Source: Emiliania huxleyi CCMP1516 (lineage: Eukaryota > Haptophyta > Isochrysidales > Noelaerhabdaceae). Taken from it: a stretch of 64,000 bases of DNA. Where the stretch lies: assembly GCF_000372725.1 (NCBI RefSeq), contig NW_005199770.1:553063-617062 (forward strand), in the 5' to 3' direction. Both the position numbers and the translations under genes were made by a program. Positions 22,081-32,755 of this stretch are shown here, piece by piece. The notes beneath the pieces were generated by a model. It made no database searches and had not been told where the DNA came from. It worked only from the letters and a program-made list of their open reading frames with translations. How positions within the stretch are numbered: the first letter of the stretch is position 1; each line of letters opens with the position of its first letter.

Positions 22081-22788
22081 TCAGCCGACGGCTCGCTGGA
22101 AGAGGACGCGCCACACGCGCGCGTCGGAGACCAGCTTCGGGTCCCCCACCTCGGCCACGGAGTCGTCGACGAAGACGGCGCACGGCGCGTCGGCCTCCGG
22201 CGCCCCTCCGAGGGCGGCGAGAGTGGAGGCGACGTACTCGGCCTTGGAGCGGCCCTTCGACGTGACGCAGAGGCCGGCGAGCCGCACGCCCCGCTCCGCG
22301 AGGAAGGCGCGGATCTCGCCCTCGTGCGAGTTTCTCGTGACGACGTGGGTCGGGTAGAGCGCCGTCGCGGAGAGCAGCTCGGGGTCGAGCGTGTGCGGCC
22401 CGCCGGCGTACGGCGACCCGCCCGACTTTGTCGAGCAGAGCGTGCGATCAAAGTCGAGAAACACGGCCGCGGGCCGCAGCCGCGCGCACAAGTCCACCAC
22501 CACGTCGCCGTCGCCCTGCGAGAGTCGGCAGTCGGCGCACGAGCGGAAGGAGGCGTCGCAGGCGGCGCACCGCAGTTGGTGCGGGCAGAACGCGTGCCGC
22601 GCGGCGCGGGGCTTGCGCCGCGGCTTGAGCTGCGCCTCTGCGTGCGGCTGCGGCGCGTCGTCGAGCGGACAGCGCCCCACCTGCCGCGCGCCCTCCTCGC
22701 ACCGCCAGCAGAGCAGCTGCGGCCGGCCGCCGGGGAGGAGGATCGCCCACGGCACCGCCACAGCGCAGCCGCAGTCGCGGCAAGGCAT
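22081..22788 (-). CDS. HAD-superfamily phosphatase-like protein with N-terminal zinc-ribbon cysteines
   Basis: 235 residues from ATG 22788. The N-terminal third has cysteine pairs (PCRDCGC, CWRC, CPHQLRCAACD, CADCR) that could hold one or two zinc ions. The catalytic region has HAD motif I, AAVFLDFDRTL (D-x-D, nucleophile and general acid), a serine/threonine segment TALYPTHVVTRN for motif II, and a C-terminal acidic motif CAVFVDDSVAEVGD for motif IV. Size and layout suggest a soluble phosphatase; the substrate is unknown. The frame stays open upstream to an AG acceptor at about 22957 and encodes Lys/Gly/Asp repeats. An additional 5' exon is therefore possible. Confidence 0.65.
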   Translation of the reverse strand: MPCRDCGCAVAVPWAILLPGGRPQLLCWRCEEGARQVGRCPLDDAPQPHAEAQLKPRRKPRAARHAFCPHQLRCAACDASFRSCADCRLSQGDGDVVVDLCARLRPAAVFLDFDRTLCSTKSGGSPYAGGPHTLDPELLSATALYPTHVVTRNSHEGEIRAFLAERGVRLAGLCVTSKGRSKAEYVASTLAALGGAPEADAPCAVFVDDSVAEVGDPKLVSDARVWRVLFQRAVG

Positions 22789-23003
22789 CGCGCCCCGCAG
22801 CCGCTGGCTCCGCCCCGCGCCGCCCGCGCGCGACCCGCCCTTCCCCTCTCCCTTCCCCTCGCCGCGCTTCCCGTCGCGCTTGCCATCGCCCTTGCCGTCG
22901 CCCTTGCCGTCGGGCGGCGGAGGGAGCTCGACGCGAGTGCGACGAGCGGCCTACGACCAAGTTGCCAACCTAGCTCCGAGAAGACGGTCCAGGGAGGGGT
23001 CGT

Positions 23004-24988
23004 CTCACGTGCGGCGAGGTGCCGGCGGAGGAGGCCACCCCTCGGCGGCGATGGCGGCGCGCATCGACGCCTCGTGCCTCTCCTTCAGCTTGTTTAGCGT
23101 GGCGAGGAGGCCGGCCTGGCAGAGGGCTCCGACAAGGCTCGGGGGAGAGGGGGTGCTGGAGAGGGGGCGGGGAGAGGTACGCCCGCCAGCCGCGTGAAAG
23201 TCGCAGGCACAAAGAGCGACCGGACGCCTCGAGGCGCGTCACTGGCGACGAACATCCTGCCCTGCGGCGCCGCGCGCGGCCGGCGGCAGATGTCGACGAT
23301 GTCTCGCAAGGCGGCGCGCAGCGATGCGTACGTCTCGCCTGCCCCCGCGCGAGGCACCCGCGGGCTGGGGCTCGAGGGAGGGGGGGGCGCCGGGAGGCGG
23401 AGGGGCGGCTGGGTGGGGAGGGGCGGGCGGGGAGGGAGGGGCGGCGCGGGAGGGGGAGGGCGCGAGGCGCGAGGGGCCCGCGCCGAGTGCCTCGAGCGCC
23501 ACCGTGTGCTTGACCCACGACACGGCTGCCTGCAGGAAGGGTCCGAGAAGGGTCCGAGAAGGGTCCGTGAAGGTTCAGGCGTGTTTGGCGCTCAAGACGG
23601 CTGCCTGCAGCGCCAAGCTCGCTCGCTCCGCCTCCGCCTCCGCCTCCCCGCCGCCCACGGGCGCGACTGCGGGGAAGGGGCACTCGTGCCGCCGCAGCGC
23701 CGCCCGCACCGCCCCAATCCGCCGCTCGAGCGACTCGATCGCCCAAAGCAGAGCCGTCGCCGCGTCGGCGATCGCCAGCGCCTTGCAGCCGCCGCGCGCG
23801 ACGAGGCTCGCCTGAGCGGCCGAGACCAGCCGAGCTCAGCCGAGCTCGGCCGAGCTCAGCCGAGCTCAGCCGACGAATCGCAGCCGGCTGTGTTGACGGG
23901 TGTTTGGAGGCGTGCGGTGGTGTGCGGGGCGTGCGAAGCCTCGACGAAACGGAGCTCGTGCGGTGCGCAGCGACTTGAGCCGCCGACCGACTTCAGCTGC
24001 GCCACCACGCGGCGCAGCCCCGAGCTCAGCACCTCGGGACCGAGGAGGCCGCCTGCAGGAGGGCTCCGACAAGGCTGCGACAAGGGCCCGGTAAGGCTGA
24101 CCACGCCCGAGCTCGCACGCCGGCGTCGAGGAGGCCGTGAGGCGCGAGGGCAGAGCTTGGCGCCGCCTCCGCCTCCGCCGCTGCCACCGCCTCCGCCTCC
24201 GCCACCGCCTCCGCCTCCGCCTCCGCCGCCGCCGCCGCCTCCGCCACCACCTCCTCCTCCTTCTCCTTCTCCTTCTCCGCCGCCTCCGCCTCCGCCGCCT
24301 GCGCACTCTCCCGCCCCGCCGCCAGGGCGTCTAGGCGGCCGATAAAGGCCTCCGCCTTGTCGACGGTGGCTTGGCCCGCGAGAGAGAGGCCGCGCAGACG
24401 CGGCGGCAGTGTCGCGGTGGCGGGGTGGCGCGGCAGGGCGCAGATCGCCTTTGAGAGGTCTCGTACGTCGTGCAGCGCCACCCGCACCGCCCTCGCCCTC
24501 TCCAGCGCCGTCGCCGCCGAGGAGTACTCGGGCCAGTGCGGGGCGAGGTGGAAGGCGGTGCGAGACGGGTGGTCGCGGAAGAAGAACATCGCCTGGCGGT
24601 GGAGGGAGAGCTCGAGCCGCTGCGCGTCCTGGAAGAGGCAGAGGCACGCCTTTTTGTAGCTGATGAGCTCGCGCCGCAGCTCGAACGCCGACCGCAGGCC
24701 GCACAGACCGTGGAGTGCCTCGACCAATGCCTCCGCGGTCTTCGCTCCAAGCGCAGCCCGCAGGTCGTCCTCGATGAGCTCGAGTGAGCCGGACGGATAG
24801 CTCTTGGCAGTGGCTGGCGAGGCGTCCAGGACACACGGCGAGCGAAAGGCGGATGCGCGACGACGGATGCGCGCCTCAAAGGCGTGCGCCACCCGCAGCC
24901 GCCACAGCCGCCTCCACACGACCCAGGCCGCCGCCAGCGAGGCGGTGGCCACGACAAAGATGACTTTGGAGCTGCTGCGCAGCGTCAT
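23004..24988 (-). CDS. unknown membrane-anchored protein with Glu/Ala-rich linker
   Basis: Starts at ATG 24988. Residues 8-30 (KVIFVVATASLAAAWVVWRR) form one membrane helix followed by arginines, so the bulk is probably cytosolic. A helical region follows (SLELIEDDLRAALGAKT, LRRELISYKKACLCLFQ, HRQAMFFFRDHPSRTAF), then a Glu/Ala/Val low-complexity linker encoded at about 24.18-24.31 kb. At least three further exons seem to follow: EVLSSGLRRVVAQLKSVGG, SLRAALRDIVDICRRPRA and AGLLATLNKLKERHEASMR, ending in TGA at 23004. Exact joins are unresolved. I do not recognise the family. A motif TAAAATGAACTCGGGG lies 160 bases upstream of the start. Confidence 0.5.
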
Positions 24989-25080
24989 ACACACAGTGGC
25001 GAGCGGTGGTGTGCGCGGCGCGGCAGAAGTTTGTGCGCTTTTTTTGGCGCGTACCAAAACAACGCAGCTGGCCTCTGGGT

Positions 25081-25218
25081 CGCCTCCGTCCTCCCATCCC
25101 TCCCTTGGGTTTGTTTTCTTTCTTTCCTTTCTGTACACACTACTTAAAATCCCCGAGTTCATTTTATTATTAAAACCAATCAATGAATAATAAAATCCCT
25201 GTGTGGTGGCGGCGTGCC
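25081..25218 (-). repeat. dispersed promoter-associated repeat, copy A
   Basis: Read toward the gene at 24988, modules are GGCACGCCGCCACCACACAG, GGGATTTTA, TAAAATGAACTCGGGG, GATTTTAAGTAG, then purine-rich GAAAGAAAGAAAAC and CCCAAGGGAGGGATGGGAGG. The same modules recur upstream of bL32 (34291-34384) and of the VTT protein (42020-42110). Confidence 0.55.
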
Positions 25219-25250
25219 GCCACACACACACACACACACACACATGCATG
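25219..25250 (+). repeat. (CA)n microsatellite
   Basis: About 13 CA units followed by a short degenerate tail. Confidence 0.85.
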
Positions 25251-25474
25251 CACAGACACACAGCCCCTTCCCCTTCCCCCTCGACACACACAGGACGCAC
25301 CTCTAGCGAGGCCCGCAGAGTATGTGGGAGACTCCTGCCGCCGCCCCTGCCACCCCTGTGTCAGTGTGCCTGTGGTTGCGAGAGACTGCCCGAGTGAGAA
25401 GCTGGAGGAAGGTCGCTAGACTGAGATGAGACCGCCAGTGGAGTTGGGAGTCCACCGTGCACCGCGCTGCGAGC

Positions 25475-25660
25475 CTGTCGTGTCCCTTGTCAGGAGCAGG
25501 AGAGCCCCACCTGTGCCCCTGGTCGTCCTTCCAAAATCCTGCTCGTGCAGGTGGGGACCCTGTCCTCCTCCCGCATCCCTCGTTTGGGTTTGTCTGTCTT
25601 CTTTCTTTTCTCTGCGCCGGGGAGGCGTTGTTGGAGGCTAGGACGCAAGCGTCCGAGAGA
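25475..25660. repeat. dispersed repeat, family 2 copy
   Basis: Shares AGAGCCCCACCTGT, CAAAATCCTGCTCG, GGTGGGGACCCTGTCCT and a pyrimidine-rich end with 42112-42255 and, more diverged, 37866-37985. It ends near the 18-base phrase GAGAGAGAGATTTTTAGC, which is preceded by a short hairpin (GGACGC, AA, GCGTCC). Confidence 0.6.
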
Positions 25661-26216
25661 GAGAGATTTTTAGCAATACCAAACAACTCTAGCGTCCGTC
25701 GCCTGTATTACATTCGAGGGCTCGTGGTGAGTGTGGGGTGTGCCTCACGAGGCGGAGAGGCCGCGTGAACTCCCGTAGAAGCTCGCGAAGTGCGGATTTG
25801 GAGCGCCGCGCCGGACCTCCGCCGGGGCCCGCCGGGGCCACGGGAGAGGTCAGAAATCGTTTTGGGGGGTAGACTACTACAAACCGGTCACGGTCCCGTC
25901 CAGTTTAGTCCCTTGGCCGGCCCTGGGCCGCTCGGCACCGCGCGGGGGTGCCGTTAAGCGACCCTACGGATTTTCAGTGGTCGATTTTGGCCAAAAAGCC
26001 CAATGTGCCCCGCCCGCGCCGCCCCGGGGCACGGCAGAGTGCCTACTCTCGCCTCTCTGAGTCGGGGCGCCGGCCCTGTATCGTCCCAATAGACGCTACG
26101 CCACTCAGAGATCGTATTCAGAGAGTGAACTCCCCCCCAAAACTCACAATTTTATCACTAAGGTTCTCAGACGAGGCGAGTTGAAAGCGACCAGGGCATC
26201 AGGGCCGGTGCCGGAG
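25661..26216. other. intergenic stretch
   Basis: Flank between repeats and the 3' end of the GT31-like gene (stop at 26217 on the minus strand). I see no gene or RNA. Confidence 0.35.
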
Positions 26217-28105
26217 CTAGCCCAAACCACGAGATCTACCTCCGTCTCCGCTCCGCGCCTCGAGCGGCCGGCTCCGCAGCTCACCAGCCGCGAGGGGCGA
26301 CTCCTCCTCGCGCGGCGGCGGCGCTGCGTGCGGATCCTCGCACCACGACGAGTGCGACCGAGTGGCGGCCGGCCACGGCGTGCAACCATTCTCGCAGATG
26401 GGCAAGTCGGCCGTCACCAGCTGGCAGCACACGCGCCGCCGCTCCGCCTCTGCGGACGCGTCCCGCTGGCCGTCCGCCTCGAGGCGCGCGATGGCGGCGT
26501 GCAGCGCCTCGCCGCTCCGGTGCGCCGCCTCGACCGTCTCGTTGAGCTGCTGGTCTACGAGCGAGTTCCGGGAGGGGTCAGCGGGGTGGTGCAGGGACGC
26601 CTTGAGGGGATCGTCGAGCTGCTGGCCGCGCTGGTGCGCCCGCCCCCACTGGCTCCGCATGTGCACCGAGAAGATGCCGAGCGCGCCTACGGTGAGGCCG
26701 CGCGGAGGCGTCCGAGAGGCGTCCGGGAGGGCGCCTGTTTGGATGCCGAGAGCGCGCGCCCAGCTCCCTCGCGCATCGCACCGCGCACGCGGCGGGCGAG
26801 GCCTCCTCCCCGCCAGGGACCTCCCCGCCAGGGACCTCCCCGCCGAGGCCCGCCAGGCTGCCGGCCGCGCGGTGCGAGGCCCTCTGGCGGCCCCTGCCGA
26901 GCCCCTCGCCCCTGCCGGCGCCCTCGCACCGCGCGACGCAGCGGGGCAGGGCGGAGACGAGCACCTCGAGCGCACGCGCCGCGCTCTGCCCCCACGAGAA
27001 GGCGGGCACGCCGATCGGCCCCACCCCCGAGCTGCCGTACCTACGGGTCGGAGGAGGGTCGGAGGAGGGTCGGAGGAGGGTCGGAGGCGGGTCCGAGGAG
27101 GGCCCCGCCCGACCAGCGGGCGGCTCGGCGCACATGCAGCGCGAGGTCTGGAGGTCGGCGATGCCGACCGCGCAGCCGTGGCACGCCTCGAGGTCGGACG
27201 CCGGCAGACCGTGCACCTGCGGGACATGTACATGACATGTGTTGTGCATGTGCATGTGCATGTCTCGACACGTCTCGGACGTGTCCCGGCCCAGGGTCGA
27301 GGTTCGGAGGGCGGCGGCGGGGCGGGCGGCGCACCAGCGCGCGCGAAAAGACGCAGCCGAGTCCGCCGCAGTTGGAGGTGACGTCGCGGACGTAGGCGGA
27401 CATGTTGCGGCCGCGCAGGTCGACGCGGCGACCCCGCCCGTCCAGCTTTGCGAAGGCGGGCCCAAACATCGGCTGCAGCAGCTGCGCCGCCCGGCCACCG
27501 CGCAGGTGCGGCGCCACGTGTCGCTCGGCCGCGCGCTGGTAGCGGGAGTCCACGCACGCGACCGGCGGGTAGGACGCCTCGCAGCCGTGCGCCGAGAACC
27601 AGAGCGGCATCTGCGGGTCGAAGATGCCCAGGAAGGAGGCGAGGCTGCGAGGGACGAAGAAGGTGTCGTCCTCGGTAAAGAGCATCCACGAGTAGTCGGG
27701 GAAGGTGCGGTTGCCGAGCACGATCGCCGTCGAGTACAGGTCCGAGTTTCGGCAGCCCGCCACGCCCGACAGCACCGCGATCCGCATCCGGCTGCTGTTG
27801 ACCAGGCCGAGCGCCGGGTCGGGCGGCCGGTCGCACACGATGAAGGCGCGGACCGCGCGGAGCCAGGTGCGGGCGTGCGCGGCAAGCGCGGCGCCGCGGC
27901 CGGCCGAGGCCATCATCACCACCAGCAGCGCGTCAAGCGGCGCCGGCGCCCGGGCGCGGGCCACGCACTGCGAGAGGGCCGACGCGGCGGGAGGCGCCGC
28001 TCGGCGGAGCGCCTCCTCGGCGAGGCGCGGCGCGATGCGGGCTCCCTCTCTCGGGACGCCGGGCCCCAGGATGCTGTTTGGCGGCGGAATGGCGGCCGTG
28101 CTCAT
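26217..28105 (-). CDS. GT31/fringe-like glycosyltransferase
   Basis: Exon 1 is 28105-27335 (257 codons) and exon 2 begins at 27216. Later exons reach the TAG at 26217, with joins near 27.05 kb and 26.7 kb only approximate. The core matches fringe/core-1 galactosyltransferase-like enzymes: LDALLVVMMASAGRG, TWLRAVRAFIVCDRPPD, YSWMLFTEDDTFFVPRSL (the acidic metal-binding motif), MPLWFSAHGCE, TSNCGGLGCVFSRAL, then Cys-rich SDLEACHGCAVGIADL. Such Golgi enzymes transfer galactose or GlcNAc to glycoproteins. The N-terminus MSTAAIPPPNSIL is shared with the gene at 44550. No membrane helix is obvious in the first 60 residues. A TATA box lies about 215 bases upstream. Confidence 0.65.
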
Positions 28106-28319
28106 GCCTGCTTGGGGCGCGGCGGCCCGGCGGCGATGCGATGGATGTGTCTGCACACTGAACGTAGGAAGGTGTGGCCAGCTCGTGGGAAGGCAGCCCC
28201 CGTGGGAACGCCACCCCCACTACCTCCGTTTCGGCCTGCCTGGCTGCGGCGGCCGTCACTCCCCGACAAATCGCCTGCGCTCCCTGTTTCACAGCCATCC
28301 GTGCTCTACCCAAGCCGGA

Positions 28320-28332
28320 TTTTTATATAGCA
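28320..28332 (-). promoter_or_regulatory. TATA box of the GT31-like gene
   Basis: CTATATAAAAATCC read on the minus strand, followed by GGCTTGGGTAGAGCACGG. A near copy (CTATATAAAATTGAGCTTGG) occurs at about 29339-29358 on the plus strand, on the other side of the foldback element. Confidence 0.6.
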
Positions 28333-28481
28333 GCTCCTCTCTACCCCGAGCTGTCTTTCTCGCCCGAGGCTCGCCGTGGCCCCACACGGCAGCCTCTGCT
28401 CGCGTTTTCGAGCCAGGACCTTCGTCCGGGCCCATGGCCGGCACGCCATCGTCGATTCCGCGCGCTCGGCTCCACCGGCTT

Positions 28482-29203
28482 GCTGTGCGGACGGCTTCTT
28501 GTCGCTCTCGTCGAGAGCGTTTTGGCGGCCCGGCGGGTGGGAGAATATGTGTCGCCTGATGTGTCACTGTGTACGTCACATCGGTCTTGATAACAAGCAC
28601 GGTCGATCCGTCGAAGCGATATACTCGTCACGTCACGCTGGACGGCTTGCACGGAGCTCTGTGCCGGCACACACAGGAAGAGCCGTCCGGCAAGAAGAGC
28701 TCGATAGGGAGCGAGAACCGTCAAAGGTGCTCACCCAGGTTTCGGACGTCCGTCATGGTGCGGTCAGTTCCCCCCAGGTTTGACCGCGCAGGTCTCAAAA
28801 CTCGTCGAGCACTCGTAGCCTTTCTGCGACTCTCTGCGTGCTGCCGGCTCGGGAAGAGCAGATTTTGCAAGATATCTCAACGAGATCCGACATCTGCGCG
28901 GTCATTTTTGGAGTGATCTTACCGCGTCATGACGGAGTCTTGATACCTCTCGGAGCACCTCTAACGGTTCTCGCTCCCTATCGAGCTCTTCTTGCCGTAC
29001 GGCTCTTCCTGTGTGTGCCGGCACAGAGTTCCGTGCAAGCCGTCCAGCGTGACGTGACGAGTATATCGCTTCGACGGATCGACCGTGCTTGTTATCAAGA
29101 CCGATGTGACGTACACAGTGACACATCAGACGACACAGATTCTCCCACCCGCCGGGCCGCCAAAACGCTCTCGACGAGAGCGACATGAAGCCGTCCGCAC
29201 AGC
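28482..29203. mobile_element. foldback (long inverted repeat) element, copy 1
   Basis: Two arms of about 240 bases, 28482-28721 and 28964-29203, are near-perfect inverted repeats around a 240-base loop. The outer ends read GCTGTGCGGACGGCTTCTTG on the left and its near complement on the right. The loop itself holds a shorter inverted pair (GACCGCGCAG). There is no coding capacity for a transposase. It is a non-autonomous DNA element of the MITE/foldback kind. A second copy lies at about 43610-44300. Confidence 0.8.
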
Positions 29204-29384
29204 TACTCGGACATTACCGATCATGACGAGCGGCGAAGGAGTGCTCCGCTGGGTCACGCCACGGGGGCCCGCCGCCTCAGATGCGACTTTTGGATGCGGT
29301 AGGGCTTGCGCGAGCGCCTGTTCAGTCTACGCTAGACCGAACTGGGCGCGGGCCCTGCTATATAAAATTGAGCTTGGGTAGTAA

Positions 29385-29800
29385 GGATGGCTGCAATTAC
29401 AGGATCCTAGCCACTCCGCCCTCCCAGCACGCGCCATTTTGGCTGCCTTCCAGCCAGTGCAGCCATCCTCCGGCCGATGGCTGCGATGGCTGTGTCCCAG
29501 CCATCCGCCCGGCCGCAAGATGGCTGTCATACAGCCGTCGCAGCCATCGGCCGGAGGATGGCTAAGCTTACTAGATCCTGACCAAGCGTTCCAACGCGAT
29601 GGCTGAGAGATAACGACGCCAGCCATCCAGAACAAGGTGTGGTGGCTCGCGGAGCGAGAGTGGAGCCACCTGGGCTCGTGTCGGGGCGGCGAGAAGGCTG
29701 GGTCGAATTCGCGACAGCCATCCTCCGGCCAAATGGCTGCGACGGCTGTATGACAGCCATCATGCGGCCGGGCGGATGGCCGCGGCGGCGGTGGGCGTCA
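29385..29800. repeat. cluster of nested palindromes
   Basis: Repeated inverted units built from AGCCATCCTCCGGCCGATGG and its complement. The clearest hairpin pairs 29462-29494 with 29531-29564; further copies lie at 29715-29790. The DNA or RNA could form strong stem-loops. Confidence 0.7.
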
Positions 29801-30571
29801 TGTGGCGGGCGTCATGTGTCCAGACATTGTCCGAATTTCGGCGGATCTTGGGGGTGTGGTCAACTAAAAAAATACCTTTGTGCTTGGGAGGGTCGGCGTG
29901 CACTCACTCACTAGGCGGATGTGCACACTAGGGTGATAAGAAACAAGAATTTCACAAGCAAACTCCCTCGCACAACACTGACTGGAAACAAGAACGTGCG
30001 ACGACAGTGAGGGTGTGAGAGACAGACTACCCAGGGTGGCAGGGAAGGTCTTTCACTACCTTACAGCCCCTGCCTGAGCTCCCTCCACCCTTTACGTACG
30101 GATCATGTAGTCCCCACCGCAATCGCTGTCGTAAGAAAAGAGGGCAGCGATTTCTTCTTTCAAGTTTTTGCTTTGCGCGCTGTCTCACAGCACACCGACA
30201 CGACAAGCAAGGGCGTGGACTGGCGCACACTAGCACCAACCGGCACACAGAAAGATCGACGGCGCAGGCTCACCACGCCACTGCGCGGCCGATTTCTTCT
30301 CTCAAGTTTTTGCTTTGGCCTGTTCACAACCCGCACAAACGCAGCAGGCAGTAGTGCTAGCCTGCACCACACACCCCACCGCTCTCTCCAGCCAGACCCC
30401 TCCACACTCTCGCTCGCCGCGTCCGTGGCCACGGCGCGCTCCGGGGAGTCGCACCTCCGGCCGCAGTCTGGGCGGCCGCGGCCGCGCGCTGCGCGCTGCG
30501 CGTGCAGACCTCTCTCATCACCGGCTTGCTTTCCTCGCAGGCCTGCGCGCGCGGGCGAGGGTTGTGCGAGG
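29801..30571 (+). promoter_or_regulatory. 5' flank and leader region of YIPF6
   Basis: Two related phrases, CGATTTCTTCTTTCAAG (30149-30165) and CGATTTCTTCTCTCAAG (30291-30307), are each followed by TTTTTGCTTTG. The same initiator-like phrase precedes bL32 at 34444-34458. They may mark transcription starts. No other gene is visible here. Confidence 0.4.
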
Positions 30572-31186
30572 ATGGCAGACTTCTCCGGGGGCTCGATGAG
30601 CAGCGGCGGCGGCTCGATGGCGGGGATGGGCGCCGACCTCGGCACGCTCGACGAGCCCGTCACCGAAACCATCATGCGGGACCTGCGGATGGTGGGCAAC
30701 AAGATGCTGTGCGTGCTCAACCCGCGCAAGGCCAACATGCAGACGCTCAAGAACTGGGACCTCTGGGGCCCGCTCGTGCTGTGCCTCACGCTCGCGACGT
30801 TGCTCTCCTGGTTTGCTCCGTACGAGCAGAAATCGCTCGTGTTTGCGTCCGTCTTTGTGATTGTGTGCTGCGGCGCGACGGTGGTGACGGTCAACGCGCT
30901 GCTGCTCGGCGGCAACATCTCCTTCTTCCAGTCCGTCTGCGTGCTCGGCTACTGCATCTTCCCGCTCAACATCGCCTCCGTCATCTGCCTCATCGGAGGG
31001 CCGCTGATATGGCGGCTCGCCGTGGTCGCCGTGTGCTTCTTCTGGTCCACCTCCGCCTCGCTCGGCTTTATGGGCGAGCTCGTGCCGACCAACCGGCGCG
31101 CGCTCGCCGTGTACCCTCTCTTCCTCTTCTACACGAGCATCGGCTGGCTCATCCTCATAGCGGCGCGCACGTCGCCGTACAGCTGA
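30572..31186 (+). CDS. YIPF6: YIPF6 homologue, Yip1-family Golgi membrane protein
   Basis: A single exon of 204 residues. The Yip1 signature is plain: LDEPVTETIMRDLRMVGNKM, then NWDLWGPLVLCLTLATLLS and LLLGGNISFFQSVCVLGYCI, with five hydrophobic segments in the C-terminal 130 residues and a soluble N-terminal tail. Length matches the usual 200-240 residues. Yip1-family proteins sit in Golgi and ER-exit membranes, bind Rab GTPases or coat factors, and help vesicle traffic. The ATG is the first in frame after a leader with initiator-like phrases. The call is the most secure in this part of the window. Confidence 0.9.
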   Translation: MADFSGGSMSSGGGSMAGMGADLGTLDEPVTETIMRDLRMVGNKMLCVLNPRKANMQTLKNWDLWGPLVLCLTLATLLSWFAPYEQKSLVFASVFVIVCCGATVVTVNALLLGGNISFFQSVCVLGYCIFPLNIASVICLIGGPLIWRLAVVAVCFFWSTSASLGFMGELVPTNRRALAVYPLFLFYTSIGWLILIAARTSPYS

Positions 31187-32755
31187 GCGCAGGGCCGCGG
31201 CCGAGACGGGCCGAACGCTGCGTCGGGCGCCGAGGGCGCACCATGTCTAGTCGATCGCGTTGCTGTGTTCAGACATCAGGAGAGCTAAGTGGTTATGTTA
31301 GAACAGCCGGCGTGGCCGCGCCGCGGGGCCTCGCCAGACGCCACAGGCGCATATGGCATTTAGAGCCGTATGATTTAACCAATAGAGTATATTATCCGGC
31401 GGCTCCGGCTCAGGTCGTGGGGCATAGCTCGGGTGTAAACGGGGTCTGGGGAGGAAGCCCCAGCGGCCCGCCGCAGGCGCCGCCGGAGGCTGGCCCGCCG
31501 CAGGCGCCGATTTTTTGGCGTTTTTTCTCAAAATTGAGGGATTTCTCATCTAAATTCTCATCCAAAATCGAGCTCGCTACGAGCTCTCTAACTGCACAGC
31601 ATCTCCTTGTTGAGCCTAGCGGCGCCCGTATCGCCCACGCCCATATTCCTTTTTCTTGCCCTTGGCCCTTGCTGCACTCAGCCGCTCAACCTCCGCCAGT
31701 CTCTCCTTGCTCGTTGCTGGCGCTGCCGCCCCCAGTACTGCGATTGCAGCTCCTTGGCATGCCGCGCCGCCTCCATCTGCTGTGCTTCCCACGCTGCCGC
31801 TTCCTCTAAAGCAGCGCCGCCACTAAGCGGCGCAACCAAGTTCTCGCACTGTTTGCATGAGCATGTGTCCTGCTGGTGCGGCGCACAATCCGCGCGCGGC
31901 GAGTGAGAGTAGAAGACTGACAGCAGGAGCTGCAGGAGCTGCAGGAGCTGCGCAGATCGGATGGGTGGTGACGCCGTCGAGCGACGGCGCAAAGACCAAT
32001 CACCACCGCTGAGAGCCGCGACACGAGGCTGCTGGCAGCTGCACCTGTGAGAGCCGCGACACGAGGCTGCTGGCAGCTGGCAGAGCGAATCGCGATTCCG
32101 GCGGCCGCCGTCAGCCCGCCGACACCGACGGCCTGTCTGAGGTCAAACTCCCACCGCACGTCGGACCAGTCGTGCGTCAGCCATGGCGACGAGACGTCTG
32201 TATGCAGACAGCCCGCCACCCGGGCGATAGAACATGCCAGCTGGGCTCTTCCAGGGCTCTCGTGGCCCGTGCGTGTGCCCAGTGGAATAGGGCGGGCTGC
32301 GGCGGGCGCAATAACTATTCACAATGAAAACTATAAAAACTCGCGGCTTCATCAAAGTTTGAGGTGGCTTCGTCCTCAGCACCATCAAGACAGCTCTATT
32401 CACACCCTGTTTGGTTTGAAGCCACTCGGGGATGCCCGTTTACACCCAACCGACGAGTCGCTGGGCCCTCTGACCTGAGCCGGAGCCTCCTCGAGCGCGC
32501 GGCCAGTAAGGTCGTCTCCGATCTCGCATAATAAAAAGCCGTATCGTGTACCCCAAGAGGGTATCGATATTAAAACATAGTATCGATATATCGTGTTAGT
32601 GAGCCGCAAAACGCCGCACAATGGGGTCAAATCTCAAAATGCCGCCCGCATGCGACCGTTGCGACGGCGGGGGAGCTGTCGATGCGCCGCATCGTGCGGG
32701 TTGCGGCATGGGCGATGGGACGCACCACAAAAACCGTTAGAGAAAACAGTAACGC
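31187..32755. other. gene-poor stretch bounded by related inverted sequences
   Basis: GGCTCCGGCTCAGGTC with GGGTGTAAACGGG occurs at about 31402-31442, and in reverse orientation at about 32431-32486, so the interval may be an element of about 1.1 kb. Inside are the ATCGGCGCCTGCGGCGGG module (reverse, about 31490-31515) and two GAGAGCCGCGACACGAGGCT copies (about 32010 and 32048). There is no gene I can support. Confidence 0.4.

Noticed and set aside
23856-24836. Gly-rich minus-strand protein of 326 codons
   Set aside because: It is an alternative frame of the Glu/Ala linker exon of the membrane-anchored gene. The poly-Gly comes from the GCC/GGC microsatellite.
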